Shown in pieces: positions 8,789 through 18,551 of a stretch of 64,000 nt of DNA (position 1 is the stretch's first letter; every line of letters starts with the position of its first letter). The notes below the pieces were generated by a model. It saw only the letters and a program-made list of their open reading frames with translations, had not been told where the DNA came from and ran no database searches. The position numbers and the translations under genes are program-made. The stretch is from Bacteroidales bacterium (lineage in GTDB: Bacteria > Bacteroidota > Bacteroidia > Bacteroidales > Muribaculaceae), in contig JAAVFG010000025.1 of the NCBI GenBank assembly GCA_014800895.1, positions 18,458 through 82,457 on the forward strand. Direction: 5' to 3'.

Positions 8789-10774
8789 ATGGCAGATAAA
8801 CAAAGAACTTTCGTAACCTCAAAAGAGAAAAAAGATATAAAAGGGCATACACAATCCCCCACTCCATACTTACCGCTACCTCCTAAGTCGGCGTATCTTC
8901 CGACGTCAAAAGATGAAATGGAAGCACTGGGGTGGGAGCAAGCGGATGTCATAATCTTTTCAGGAGATGCTTATGTAGACCATCCTTCTTTTGGAGCCGC
9001 TGTCATAGGAAGGACCCTTCAGTCAATTGGATTGAAGGTTGCGATAGTGCCTCAACCAAATTGGCGGGATGACCTTAGGGATTTTAAGAAACTGGGTCGC
9101 CCGCGACTATTTTTCGGAGTATCCGCAGGCGCTATGGATTCAATGGTAAATCATTATACAGCCAATCGTCGGCTTCGTCATGATGACGCCTATACTCCGG
9201 GAGGAAGACATGGTATGCGACCGGATTATCCCACCATTGTATACTCAAAGATTCTTAAAGATCTCTATCCCGATGTGCCGGTAATTGCCGGGGGTATTGA
9301 AGCATCTTTAAGAAGAGTAGCTCATTACGATTATTGGCAGGACAGACTCCGACCATCCATCCTGGCTGATGCCAGCGCGGATATGATAGTATATGGAATG
9401 GGTGAGAAGCCCATGAAGGAGATTGTTAACAGGCTTGAGAAGGGAGAAAAGATAGAAGAGATTAAGGATGTGAAACAAACTGTCATCTTTACATCCGAAA
9501 AACCTAAAGAAGGTGATATAATTTTATCATCATATGAGGAGTGTTTGAAAGATAAAAAGAAACAGGCGCTCAATTTCCGCCATGTTGAAGAGGAATCAAA
9601 TAAAATTGAGGGAAAGACTCTCTGGCAAAGTACCGGGGGAAGAATGATAAAAATCAACCCTATGTTTCCTCCTCTCTCAACTGAGGAGACTAACGCCTCA
9701 TATGACCTCCCGTATACTCGGATGCCCCACCCCCGTTATCGTGGCAAAACCATCCCGGCTTACGATATGATACGCCATTCCGTGTGTTTGCATCGCGGAT
9801 GTTTTGGAGGATGTGCTTTCTGCACAATTTCAGCACATCAAGGGAAATTCATATCTTCACGCTCTAAGGATTCCATTCTCAAAGAGGTCAAAAAGGTGAC
9901 AGAGATGCCGGATTTCAAAGGATATATCTCTGATCTGGGGGGACCCTCTGCCAATATGTATGCAATGGGTGGTAAAAATAAGGAAATATGCAGAAAATGT
10001 GCCCGTCCTTCTTGTCTCCATCCTAAACCTTGTCCTAATCTTGACAATAACCATGCACCCCTTCTGGATATATACCGCTCTGTCGATGCTTTACCGCAGA
10101 TAAAGAAGTCATTTATCGGAAGTGGTGTAAGGTATGATCTTGCTATGGCTCCTGCAAAAGATGAAAAGACTGATGCAATAAATAAAAAGTATATTCAGGA
10201 ATTAATCGCCGATCATGTCAGCGGTCGCCTTAAAGTTGCTCCCGAACATACTTCGGAAAAGGTGCTCGACTGCATGCGAAAACCCTCTTTCTCTCTTTTC
10301 CACAAGTTCAAGAGAACATTTGATAAAGTGAATGAGGAGAAGGGTCTGCGTCAACAACTCATCCCCTATTTCATCTCCTCTCATCCGGCATGTATGGAAG
10401 AAGATATGGCGGAGTTGGCTGCAGAAACAAAAAAATTGAATTTTCAGTTAGAACAAGTGCAAGACTTCACTCCCACTCCTATGACAGTCGCTACCGAGAT
10501 TTATTATACGGGCTACCATCCGTATACCGGAGAAAAGGTCTTCACCGCCAGAACTGAAAAGGAGAAATTAGCCCAAAGGGAATTCTTTTTTTGGTATAAG
10601 CCGGAGAATAAAGCACATATCGTCTCAGAACTCCGGAAGATGGGAAGAAAAGATTTAGTGGCGGCTTTATATGATAATCCCCCACGGCATCATGGTATGG
10701 CTCCTCGAGGAAGAACAATCCCCCTAAAGGATAATTCACCCAAAGCCTCTACTCACAGGAGGAAACGACATTAA
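8789..10774 (+). CDS. YgiQ-family radical SAM protein
   Basis: 661 residues of the UPF0313/YgiQ family. The N-terminal part carries a cobalamin-binding-like Rossmann region without an obvious DxHxxG motif. The radical SAM cluster is HRGCFGGCAFC (about 334-344), the CxxxCxxC ligand set for a 4Fe-4S centre. A second Cys-rich patch (CRKCARPSCLHPKPC) lies about 60 residues later. The C-terminus has the PHHG-like tail PPRHHGMAP and a basic end. The reaction is unknown for this family. It lies 52 bp after uvrB and 35 bp before the S9 peptidase gene, so it may share transcripts. Confidence 0.9.
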   Translation: MADKQRTFVTSKEKKDIKGHTQSPTPYLPLPPKSAYLPTSKDEMEALGWEQADVIIFSGDAYVDHPSFGAAVIGRTLQSIGLKVAIVPQPNWRDDLRDFKKLGRPRLFFGVSAGAMDSMVNHYTANRRLRHDDAYTPGGRHGMRPDYPTIVYSKILKDLYPDVPVIAGGIEASLRRVAHYDYWQDRLRPSILADASADMIVYGMGEKPMKEIVNRLEKGEKIEEIKDVKQTVIFTSEKPKEGDIILSSYEECLKDKKKQALNFRHVEEESNKIEGKTLWQSTGGRMIKINPMFPPLSTEETNASYDLPYTRMPHPRYRGKTIPAYDMIRHSVCLHRGCFGGCAFCTISAHQGKFISSRSKDSILKEVKKVTEMPDFKGYISDLGGPSANMYAMGGKNKEICRKCARPSCLHPKPCPNLDNNHAPLLDIYRSVDALPQIKKSFIGSGVRYDLAMAPAKDEKTDAINKKYIQELIADHVSGRLKVAPEHTSEKVLDCMRKPSFSLFHKFKRTFDKVNEEKGLRQQLIPYFISSHPACMEEDMAELAAETKKLNFQLEQVQDFTPTPMTVATEIYYTGYHPYTGEKVFTARTEKEKLAQREFFFWYKPENKAHIVSELRKMGRKDLVAALYDNPPRHHGMAPRGRTIPLKDNSPKASTHRRKRH

Positions 10775-10809
10775 GAGAACTTTTTAATTTTTAACCCATA
10801 AATACTGAT

Positions 10810-12924
10810 ATGAACAAAGCTAAAATCGCTATGAGCGCAATGCTTTTGCCTATCTCGCTCGCAAGCTGTCAGAAGGATAAGACTCCTGACACTGTGATAG
10901 AAAAGCCCGAGATAGCTATTTCCAACGGAATGATTACTCCGGAGGTATTGGAAGCTTTCGGACGTATTTCCGAAGCAGTTCCTTCTCCGGATGGAAAGAG
11001 CATCATCTTTACACTCGCCTATGAGAGCATAGAGCTTAACAAGGGGAATGCAGAGATCTATTCTGTTGATGCTGAAGGAAAGAATATGACCCGTCTGACT
11101 AAAACGGCAGGTTCTGAGTCAAATCTCCGTTGGATTGAATCGGGAAAGAAGATAGCTTTCCTCCGCTATGATAAGGAATCCGAGGCTACACAGCTCTTTA
11201 CAATGAATCCTGACGGAAGCGGCGAGAAGAAAGTATCGGATATCAAGAATGGTATCAACTGTTTTGAGATATCTCCCGATGGCAAAAAGATAATCTTTGC
11301 AAGCAACATTGACGATTTCAACAAAAAGGATGAGGAGCTCTTTAAAGATCTTCCCAAAACTACAGGTCGTGTAGTCGATGACCTCGGTTATAAACATTGG
11401 GACGAATGGATCACTTCCATACCCCACCCCTTCGTAGCTGACTTCAATGGAGAAGCTGTTGAAAACGCGGTGGATATCATGGCAGGCGAACCATTTGAAT
11501 GTCCCATGCTCCCCTTTGGAGGTGCGGAATCTTTTGCATGGAGTCCTGACAGCAAGAAACTCATCTATGTTTCCCGTAAGGAAAAAGGGATGGATATGGT
11601 ATTTTCTACCGACTCCAATCTCTATCTGTATGATCTTGAGACAAAGAACACCAAGAACCTTACAGAAGGGATGCCCGGTTATGACACTGACCCTGTTTTC
11701 TCTCCCGATGGCTCTACTATCGCATGGCTCTCTATGGCGACTGCTAAATATGAGAGTGACAAAAAGCGTCTTATGCTGATGAATGTCGACGGTAGCAATA
11801 AGCGTGACCTTACCGCAAATTGGGATTATTGGCCTGAAAATATCGCATGGGCTGAGGATGGCAAGAACATATGGTTTAACGGCTATTATCAGGGAGTCTC
11901 TCCTGTGTTCACCATCAATGTTGAAACAGCCGCAATCGATACCATCGCCAACGGACAGTGTGACTTTGCCGGGGTTGCCCCGCTCAGTAACGGAAAGGCT
12001 ATTGCACTTCGTCATTCCATGCGGTCGCCCAATGAGATTGTTCTCGTTGAAAAAGGCGCTCAGGTAAAAGATCTGACTTCAGTAAATGCTGATCTCCTTG
12101 CTCAGCTTAAACTGGGAGAGGTAAAGAAGGTGATGGTTCCTACCACTGACGGTAAGGAGATGACATGCTGGGAAATTCTTCCTCCCGATTTTGATCCTAA
12201 TAAAAAGTATCCTGCCATACTCTATTGTCAGGGTGGACCCCAGCAGGCAGTAAGCCAGTTCTGGAGCTATAGATGGAACTTCATGATTATGGCGGCTAAC
12301 GGATATGTTGTGATAGCCCCTAACCGTCGAGGTCTCCCCGGCTTCGGAGAGGAATGGAATCGTCAGATTTCAGGTGACTATGGCGGTCAGAATATGAAAG
12401 ATTACTTCTCAGCAACCGATTATATAAAGTCACGCCCTTATGTTGACGCTGATCGCGTAGGAGCAATCGGTGCAAGCTATGGTGGTTTCTCCGCATATTG
12501 GCTGGCAGGTCATAATGATGGACGTTTCGCTGCTATTATCGCTCATGCAGGTATCTTCAATCTTGAGGCACAATACCTTGAGACCGAAGAGATGTGGTTT
12601 GCTGATTTTGACCTTGGCGGTCCTTATTGGGAAAAAGATAACGAGGTTGCACAGCGCACTTATGCCACATCTCCCCATCGTTTTGTGAATAACTGGCAGT
12701 GTCCTATGCTTATCACCATCGGCGAACTCGATTACCGTATCCTCGCGTCGCAGGGTATGCAGGCATTCAATGCCGCCAAGATGCACGGACTTGAAGCTGA
12801 GATGCTCGTTTTCCCCGATGAAAACCACTGGGTGCTTAAACCTCAGAACGCTATTCTCTGGCAACGTGTATTCTTCCGCTTCCTTGATAAATACTTAAAA
12901 GATAATAAGACTACTAAACAGTAA
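10810..12924 (+). CDS. S9-family (prolyl oligopeptidase/DPP5-like) lipoprotein peptidase
   Basis: 704 residues. A lipoprotein signal ends in LASC (Cys about 20), so the enzyme is probably anchored on the periplasmic or outer surface. WD40-like/beta-propeller repeats (SPDGK, SPDSKK, SPDGS) fill roughly residues 50-410, followed by the alpha/beta hydrolase domain. The nucleophile is in GASYGGFSA (Ser about 556), with Asp in GELDYRI and His in DENHWVLK (about 674). This matches dipeptidyl-peptidase 5-type enzymes that release dipeptides from oligopeptides, as used by asaccharolytic and gut Bacteroidales. It precedes the Ca2+ ATPase by 5 bp. Exact specificity cannot be read from sequence. Confidence 0.9.
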   Translation: MNKAKIAMSAMLLPISLASCQKDKTPDTVIEKPEIAISNGMITPEVLEAFGRISEAVPSPDGKSIIFTLAYESIELNKGNAEIYSVDAEGKNMTRLTKTAGSESNLRWIESGKKIAFLRYDKESEATQLFTMNPDGSGEKKVSDIKNGINCFEISPDGKKIIFASNIDDFNKKDEELFKDLPKTTGRVVDDLGYKHWDEWITSIPHPFVADFNGEAVENAVDIMAGEPFECPMLPFGGAESFAWSPDSKKLIYVSRKEKGMDMVFSTDSNLYLYDLETKNTKNLTEGMPGYDTDPVFSPDGSTIAWLSMATAKYESDKKRLMLMNVDGSNKRDLTANWDYWPENIAWAEDGKNIWFNGYYQGVSPVFTINVETAAIDTIANGQCDFAGVAPLSNGKAIALRHSMRSPNEIVLVEKGAQVKDLTSVNADLLAQLKLGEVKKVMVPTTDGKEMTCWEILPPDFDPNKKYPAILYCQGGPQQAVSQFWSYRWNFMIMAANGYVVIAPNRRGLPGFGEEWNRQISGDYGGQNMKDYFSATDYIKSRPYVDADRVGAIGASYGGFSAYWLAGHNDGRFAAIIAHAGIFNLEAQYLETEEMWFADFDLGGPYWEKDNEVAQRTYATSPHRFVNNWQCPMLITIGELDYRILASQGMQAFNAAKMHGLEAEMLVFPDENHWVLKPQNAILWQRVFFRFLDKYLKDNKTTKQ

Positions 12925-12929
12925 AACTT

Positions 12930-15584
12930 ATGGCAGAAAAAGTGCACTACCAGGGTTTGACGTCGCAGCAGGTTGAGGAGAGTCGCTCCAGGAATGGAGT
13001 GAACATCCTTACTCCTGCCGAGCAAACCCCTCTATGGAAGAGATTCCTGGAGAAATTCGGCGATCCTCTTATCATTATCCTCCTCATTGCAGGTACCCTC
13101 TCCATAGGAATCTCCTGCTATGAATACTGGGGATTACATGAGGGACCGGGGGTATTCTTCGAACCTCTCGGTATTTTTATAGCTATCCTCCTCGCCACCG
13201 GGCTGGCTTTCATATTCGAATTGAAAGCCGATAAGGAGTTTGCTCTTCTTAATCAGGTAAATGATGACGAACCGGTGCAAGTGATCCGTAACGGTAATGT
13301 TACGCAGGTGCCTCGGAAGGATATCGTTGTCGGCGATATCGTGATCCTTAACACCGGGGAAGAGATTCCTGCGGATGGAGAACTCTTGGAGGCGGTTTCT
13401 CTCAATGTTGATGAGTCTACCCTCACCGGCGAACCGATGTGTCACAAGACTACTGATCCTGACCAATTCAATCCTGATGACACCTTCCCCTCAAACCATG
13501 TGATGCGTGGTACTAAAGTAATGGAGGGACATGGCATCATGAAAGTCTTTGCAGTCGGCGATAAGACAGAAAATGGTAAAGTCTTTGAAGCAGCTCAGAT
13601 CGATGACAGCGTGAAGACTCCCCTCAATGAACAATTAGACGGACTCGGCGACCTCATCACCAAAATCTCCTATGCGTTTGCAGCTCTAATCGTGGTCGGG
13701 CGTCTATTCATGTATTTCATAAATACTCCGTTTGAATGGATATCCTTCATAACATATCTTCTCCAGACCCTTATGATCGCCGTTACATTGGTAGTGGTTG
13801 CTGTCCCGGAGGGTCTGCCTATGGCTGTTACCCTTTCTCTCGCCTACTCCATGCGCCGTATGCTCAAGACAAACAACCTCGTGCGTAAGATGCATGCTTG
13901 CGAGACAATGGGTGCCACAACAGTGATCTGTACTGATAAGACCGGTACACTTACCCAGAACCAGATGCAGATTTATAAGACCAACTTCTTTGGAGATCCT
14001 TCAGATGAAGTGCTCTATGAAGGAATCGCGGTAAACTCTACCGCCCAGTTGGATCTATCCGGAGAGAAGCCTCAGGTGCTTGGCAACCCGACAGAGGGCG
14101 CACTGCTCCTTTGGCTGAAAGAGAAAGGAGCGGACTATGTAAAACTCCGTGAAGGCGTGACACGCATTGAGGAACTTCCCTTTACAACTGAACGCAAATA
14201 TATGGCATCTGTAGTGAAATCAGCTACAGGAAAAAATATTTTATATGTAAAGGGCGCTCCTGAGATTATCTTTGCTATGTGTAAGGATACAGCGGGTGTG
14301 ACTAAAGAGGAAATTGATGCCCAACTCCTCGAATACCAGAATATGGCAATGCGTACTCTTGGCTTTGCTTATCAGGAACTCAAAGATGGAGACATGGCGA
14401 TTTCCGATAATAAGATCGCGGCTAAAGACCTTACCTTCCTCGGCATCGTGGCTATCTCCGATCCAGTCCGTGCGGATGTTCCTGATGCTGTGAGAGAAGT
14501 TATGGAAGCCGGAATCCAAGTGAAGATAGTGACCGGCGATACACCCGGAACAGCTAAAGAAATTGGACGTCAGGTCGGTCTTTGGGATGATAGCAAAGAT
14601 GGAGAGAAGAACATAATTACCGGTACAGAGTTTGCTGCTCTCAGCGATGAAGAGATGCGTAAACGGGTGGGTGAAATTAAAATCATTGCCCGTGCAAGAC
14701 CAATGGACAAGAAGCGTCTGGTGGAGTCGCTGCAGGCTAACAATGAAGTAGTGGCAGTTACCGGTGACGGTACTAACGACGCCCCGGCTTTAAAGGCAGC
14801 CCATGTAGGTCTATCTATGGGCGATGGAACATCGGTTGCCAAAGAGGCTTCCGATATCACTATTGTGGATAATTCTTTCTCCTCTATCGGTCGCGCCGTT
14901 ATGTGGGGACGCTCACTATTCCAGAATATTCAGCGCTTCATTCTCTTCCAGATGACAGTGAATGTCGCCGCTTGTTTCATCGTGCTTGCCGGTGCCTTCA
15001 TGGGAATGGAGTCACCTTTGACCGTAACACAGATGCTTTGGGTAAACCTGATCATGGATACCTTTGCGGCAATGGCATTGGCTTCTCTTCCCCCCTCTGA
15101 GAGCGTGATGAAAGATAAACCAAGATCAAGAGAGGCTTTCATTATCAACCGACCCATGTGGAAGTCGATTGTCGGTGTAGGAGGATTATTTTTCTTTATC
15201 CTTTTAGCCATCCTTTATATATTTGAGAATTTTGAAGTCAATTCAATGACTGAGATCTTCTCCTTTATAAAGAATCCGGCGGCAAACGGCACACTGACTC
15301 CTTATGAGCTCTCAATGTTCTTTACAATCTTCGTATTCCTGCAATTCTGGAATATGTTTAACGCGCGTGCATTTGAGACCGGGAAATCAGCTTTCCATTT
15401 CAAGAACTGCAGCGGATTCGTTATGATTGCTGCCGTAATTCTTATCGGTCAGATCTTCATTGTGAGTGTTGGTGGAGAATTCTTCAATGTCACTCCCCTT
15501 CGCTTCATTGACTGGCTCATAATAATTGGAGCGACATCATTTGTACTTTGGATTGGAGAATTCATAAGACTCTTCAAGAAATAG
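12930..15584 (+). CDS. Calcium-translocating P-type ATPase, PMCA type
   Basis: 884 residues, a P2-type ion pump of the inner membrane. The actuator loop has DESTLTGEP, the phosphorylated Asp is in CTDKTGTLTQ (about 336), and the hinge is TGDGTNDAPALK. The PEGLPMAVT motif in membrane helix 4, with no equivalent of SERCA's extra acidic sites obvious in helices 5-6, is the pattern of plasma-membrane Ca2+ ATPases. Roughly ten transmembrane segments can be seen, two before the actuator, two before the P domain and six at the C-terminus. There is no calmodulin-binding tail. It follows the S9 peptidase by 5 bp and ends at a strong terminator. Ca2+ is inferred from family and not shown. Confidence 0.93.
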   Translation: MAEKVHYQGLTSQQVEESRSRNGVNILTPAEQTPLWKRFLEKFGDPLIIILLIAGTLSIGISCYEYWGLHEGPGVFFEPLGIFIAILLATGLAFIFELKADKEFALLNQVNDDEPVQVIRNGNVTQVPRKDIVVGDIVILNTGEEIPADGELLEAVSLNVDESTLTGEPMCHKTTDPDQFNPDDTFPSNHVMRGTKVMEGHGIMKVFAVGDKTENGKVFEAAQIDDSVKTPLNEQLDGLGDLITKISYAFAALIVVGRLFMYFINTPFEWISFITYLLQTLMIAVTLVVVAVPEGLPMAVTLSLAYSMRRMLKTNNLVRKMHACETMGATTVICTDKTGTLTQNQMQIYKTNFFGDPSDEVLYEGIAVNSTAQLDLSGEKPQVLGNPTEGALLLWLKEKGADYVKLREGVTRIEELPFTTERKYMASVVKSATGKNILYVKGAPEIIFAMCKDTAGVTKEEIDAQLLEYQNMAMRTLGFAYQELKDGDMAISDNKIAAKDLTFLGIVAISDPVRADVPDAVREVMEAGIQVKIVTGDTPGTAKEIGRQVGLWDDSKDGEKNIITGTEFAALSDEEMRKRVGEIKIIARARPMDKKRLVESLQANNEVVAVTGDGTNDAPALKAAHVGLSMGDGTSVAKEASDITIVDNSFSSIGRAVMWGRSLFQNIQRFILFQMTVNVAACFIVLAGAFMGMESPLTVTQMLWVNLIMDTFAAMALASLPPSESVMKDKPRSREAFIINRPMWKSIVGVGGLFFFILLAILYIFENFEVNSMTEIFSFIKNPAANGTLTPYELSMFFTIFVFLQFWNMFNARAFETGKSAFHFKNCSGFVMIAAVILIGQIFIVSVGGEFFNVTPLRFIDWLIIIGATSFVLWIGEFIRLFKK

Positions 15585-15616
15585 GAAGGATTGGAGAAAC
15601 AATCGAGTCTATAAGA

Positions 15617-15653
15617 AATCAGGCATTTCACGATGAAATGCCTGATTTTTTTA
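15617..15653 (+). terminator. Strong terminator after the Ca2+ ATPase gene
   Basis: A 14-bp perfect stem (AATCAGGCATTTCA and its complement, loop CGA) followed by a T run. Confidence 0.9.
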
Positions 15654-15685
15654 TGTCAGGAAGAGGAGAATTATAGGAATTTTGT

Positions 15686-15693
15686 TATATTTG
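15686..15693 (+). promoter_or_regulatory. -7 element implying a leaderless mRNA
   Basis: TATATTTG ends only six bases before the ATG at 15700. No clear TTTG lies 20 bp upstream. If used, transcription would start at or next to the start codon. Confidence 0.45.
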
Positions 15694-15699
15694 TAGGTT

Positions 15700-16191
15700 A
15701 TGGAGAAAGACAATAAGAAATATCCCTCGCTGAATCTTCCACCTGTTGCTCTTCGCATGAAAGTGGAAGATGGACTCCCTAAGGTATTTGATCCATTCAG
15801 AGAAAAATATGTAGCTTTTACTCCGGAAGAAAATGTAAGACAGCATTTTGCAGCCTGGCTTCGCGACAATTACCACTATCCTGCTTCCCTTATGGCTAAT
15901 GAGATCGGCATAGAGGTGAATGGAATGAGGAAAAGATGCGATACAGTTGTCTTCAACCGTGCCGGAGAGCCATTAATGATAGTCGAATACAAAGCCCCGG
16001 ACGTAAATGTCACGCAGGAAGTATTTGACCAGATAGTCAGATACAATATGACGTTGAAAGCGCGTTATCTTGTAGTCTCTAATGGTATGGAGCATTATTG
16101 TTGCGTGATAGATTACCGACACGGAACTTATAATTTTATCCCTACGATACCCGACTATAGAGATATAGGCTTAGATTATAGTGAGAATTAA
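15700..16191 (+). CDS. Small PD-(D/E)XK-like protein (type I restriction R N-terminal domain family)
   Basis: 163 residues matching the stand-alone 'type I restriction enzyme R protein N-terminus' (HSDR_N_2) family. The start of the family (SLNLPP...) is present, so the ATG at 15700 is right. The pattern EEN.RQHF is followed by a nuclease-like core: Asp in KRCDTVVF (about 87) and then E-x-K in IVEYKAP (about 98-100), the metal-binding PD-(D/E)XK arrangement. No helicase or specificity subunit of a type I system is nearby. It ends 2 bp before the pcrA-like helicase and is surely co-transcribed, hinting at a helicase-nuclease partnership. Function is unproven. Confidence 0.8.
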   Translation: MEKDNKKYPSLNLPPVALRMKVEDGLPKVFDPFREKYVAFTPEENVRQHFAAWLRDNYHYPASLMANEIGIEVNGMRKRCDTVVFNRAGEPLMIVEYKAPDVNVTQEVFDQIVRYNMTLKARYLVVSNGMEHYCCVIDYRHGTYNFIPTIPDYRDIGLDYSEN

Positions 16192-16193
16192 TA

Positions 16194-18545
16194 ATGGCAG
16201 AAGAAATAAATTATAATTATCTTGATCTTCTAAATCCCCAGCAGCGCGAGGCGGTAGTATATAAGGATGGGCCGGCTCTTGTTATCGCAGGGGCGGGATC
16301 AGGAAAGACTCGAGTCTTGACTTATAAGATTGTGGACTTGCTGAGGGCGGGGTTCGAGCCCTATCGCATACTTGCCTTGACCTTTACCAACAAGGCTGCA
16401 AGGGAGATGCAGGAACGTATAGTTTCCCTAACCGGCGAAAAAATTGCCTCAAGACTATGGATGGGAACTTTCCATTCAATGTTTTTGCGCATATTGCGGC
16501 ATCATGCTCCTCTGATTGGATTCAAGGAGGGATTCACAATCTACGATACTACCGATTCCCGTTCGCTGGTTAAAATGATTATCAAGGAACTTGGGCTGGA
16601 CGAGAAGATTTATAAGCCTGCTGCGGTTGCCGCTGCCATCTCAAATGCTAAAAATGCAATGATAGCTCCGGAGCAGTATCAATTAGATAGGGACCTTTAT
16701 GATGCCGACCGACGGGCGAAGCGTCCTATGACCGGCAAAATCTATGAGATTTATGCTCAACGATGTCGCATAGCTAACGCTATGGATTTTGATGATATCC
16801 TCTTCTACATGAATCTGCTTCTAAGAGATAACCCCGATGTAAGAAGGCATTATCAGGAATTTTTCAGATATATACTTGTGGATGAGTATCAGGATACAAA
16901 TTTTGCACAACACCTTATCGTCAGCCAACTGGCGGGTGACGAACGCCGCTTATGTGTCGTGGGTGATGATGCACAGAGCATTTATTCTTTCCGAGGTGCC
17001 AATATAGGAAACATCATAAATCTTGAACAGAGGTATCCGGGTCTTAAAGTATTCAAACTGGAGCGCAATTACCGTTCGACCCAGAACATAGTAAATGCCG
17101 CCGGGTCATTGATATCCCGTAATACTCGTCAGCTTAAAAAGAACGTATATAGCGAAAACGACAAGGGAGAACTGATAGAGGTGATCCGTACTTATTCCGA
17201 TATGGAGGAGGCATATATGGTGGCAAACAAATTAACGCAGTCTAAAATGACTCACCATGACCCATATGATGAATTTGCTATCCTTTATCGCACTAACGCC
17301 CAAAGCCGCGTTCTTGAGGAGGCGTTGCGTAAACGGAATATTCCCTATCGGATTTACGGAGGTCTTTCCTTCTACCAGCGGAAAGAGATTAAAGATGTCA
17401 TCGCTTATTTCAGAATGACAATTAATCCGGATGATGACGAGGCTTTGAGAAGGGTGATTAATTATCCCGCTCGCGGTATAGGAGAAACCACTATGAAAAA
17501 GATTCAGGCAGTCGCTTCTGCCAATCAGGTTTCCCTCTGGACTGTAATAAGCAATCCTGACAAATATGATGCCTCGCTTAATTCCGGAACAAAAAAGAAA
17601 ATTGAAGGATTCGTGTCCCTTATTCAGCTTTTCATTGACGATGCTGCTAAGTCTGATGCCTACGAGGTGGGTCAGTTGATCTATAACCGTACCGGAATAC
17701 TCACAGCGTTAGCGCACGACAATACACCTGAAAGTATCAGTAAGCAGGAAAACCTTTCAGAACTTTTAGCCGGTTTAAAGGATTTCACTGATACAGGAAT
17801 GGAACAGGGGGCTGAAGACGTTTCAATGCGGGCTTTCCTATCGGAAGTGCAATTAGCGACTGACCAGGATGAGAAGGATGATAGCGAAGAAGCTAAAGTG
17901 ACTCTCATGACTGTTCATGCAGCGAAAGGATTGGAATTTAAACATGTTTTCATTGTAGGAGTGGAGGAAGAACTCTTTCCCTCAGCCATGAGTATGGATT
18001 CGCTTGCTCAGATTGAGGAGGAGAGAAGACTCCTATATGTAGCTATCACTCGCGCTAAAGAGACGTGTACCATCACCTACGCCGGTTCAAGATTCAGAAA
18101 CGGTCAGACTGTGATGTCAAGACCTTCACGTTTCTTAGGAGAGATTGATCCTCAGTATCTCAGACTCGTGTCTTCGGTAAATGTGGAGGATAAGTCATCT
18201 TTCATTAATCCGGTGGCGAATTATAAGCAATCCCCCTACTCCGGAGGATACTCAACCAATGCCGGCAGTCGAGCGTCAGGTAATACTTATCGGTCAACTG
18301 ATTCTTATAATACGAGACCAAAAAGAAAAATCTCCGATATTTCAGGGGCGGGAAATGCCATTAAAGGACAGTACACTTCTAAGGATCTTTCCATAGGGGT
18401 AAAAATTGAGCATCCTAAGTTAGGAATAGGCACCATTACCGCGCTCGGAAATGTTTCGGGAGAAGAGAGTATAACCGTTGATTTCGGCAATATCGGGACA
18501 AAGAAATTACTCCTTCGTTTTGCAAAATTTAATATAATAAATTAG
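16194..18545 (+). CDS. UvrD/PcrA-type superfamily 1 helicase
   Basis: 783 residues, a 3'-5' DNA helicase of the UvrD/PcrA/Rep group used in excision repair and in clearing replication forks. Motifs in order are LNPQQREAV (Q motif), GAGSGKTR (Walker A, about 33-40), FTNKAAREM (Ia), DEYQDTN (II), GDDAQSIYSFRGA (III), RNYRST (IV), HAAKGLEFK (V) and YVAITRAKE (VI). The C-terminal about 120 residues are a low-complexity linker and a PcrA-type tail (GVKIEHPKLGIGTI...). It sits 2 bp after the small nuclease-like gene and 6 bp before nspC. Which of PcrA or UvrD it replaces cannot be settled here. Confidence 0.96.
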   Translation: MAEEINYNYLDLLNPQQREAVVYKDGPALVIAGAGSGKTRVLTYKIVDLLRAGFEPYRILALTFTNKAAREMQERIVSLTGEKIASRLWMGTFHSMFLRILRHHAPLIGFKEGFTIYDTTDSRSLVKMIIKELGLDEKIYKPAAVAAAISNAKNAMIAPEQYQLDRDLYDADRRAKRPMTGKIYEIYAQRCRIANAMDFDDILFYMNLLLRDNPDVRRHYQEFFRYILVDEYQDTNFAQHLIVSQLAGDERRLCVVGDDAQSIYSFRGANIGNIINLEQRYPGLKVFKLERNYRSTQNIVNAAGSLISRNTRQLKKNVYSENDKGELIEVIRTYSDMEEAYMVANKLTQSKMTHHDPYDEFAILYRTNAQSRVLEEALRKRNIPYRIYGGLSFYQRKEIKDVIAYFRMTINPDDDEALRRVINYPARGIGETTMKKIQAVASANQVSLWTVISNPDKYDASLNSGTKKKIEGFVSLIQLFIDDAAKSDAYEVGQLIYNRTGILTALAHDNTPESISKQENLSELLAGLKDFTDTGMEQGAEDVSMRAFLSEVQLATDQDEKDDSEEAKVTLMTVHAAKGLEFKHVFIVGVEEELFPSAMSMDSLAQIEEERRLLYVAITRAKETCTITYAGSRFRNGQTVMSRPSRFLGEIDPQYLRLVSSVNVEDKSSFINPVANYKQSPYSGGYSTNAGSRASGNTYRSTDSYNTRPKRKISDISGAGNAIKGQYTSKDLSIGVKIEHPKLGIGTITALGNVSGEESITVDFGNIGTKKLLLRFAKFNIIN

Positions 18546-18551
18546 AGATAA

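Noticed and set aside
11119..12015. 298-residue minus-strand ORF
   Set aside because: It lies wholly antisense to the S9 peptidase gene, whose frame has clear domains and motifs; no domain is seen in the antisense product.
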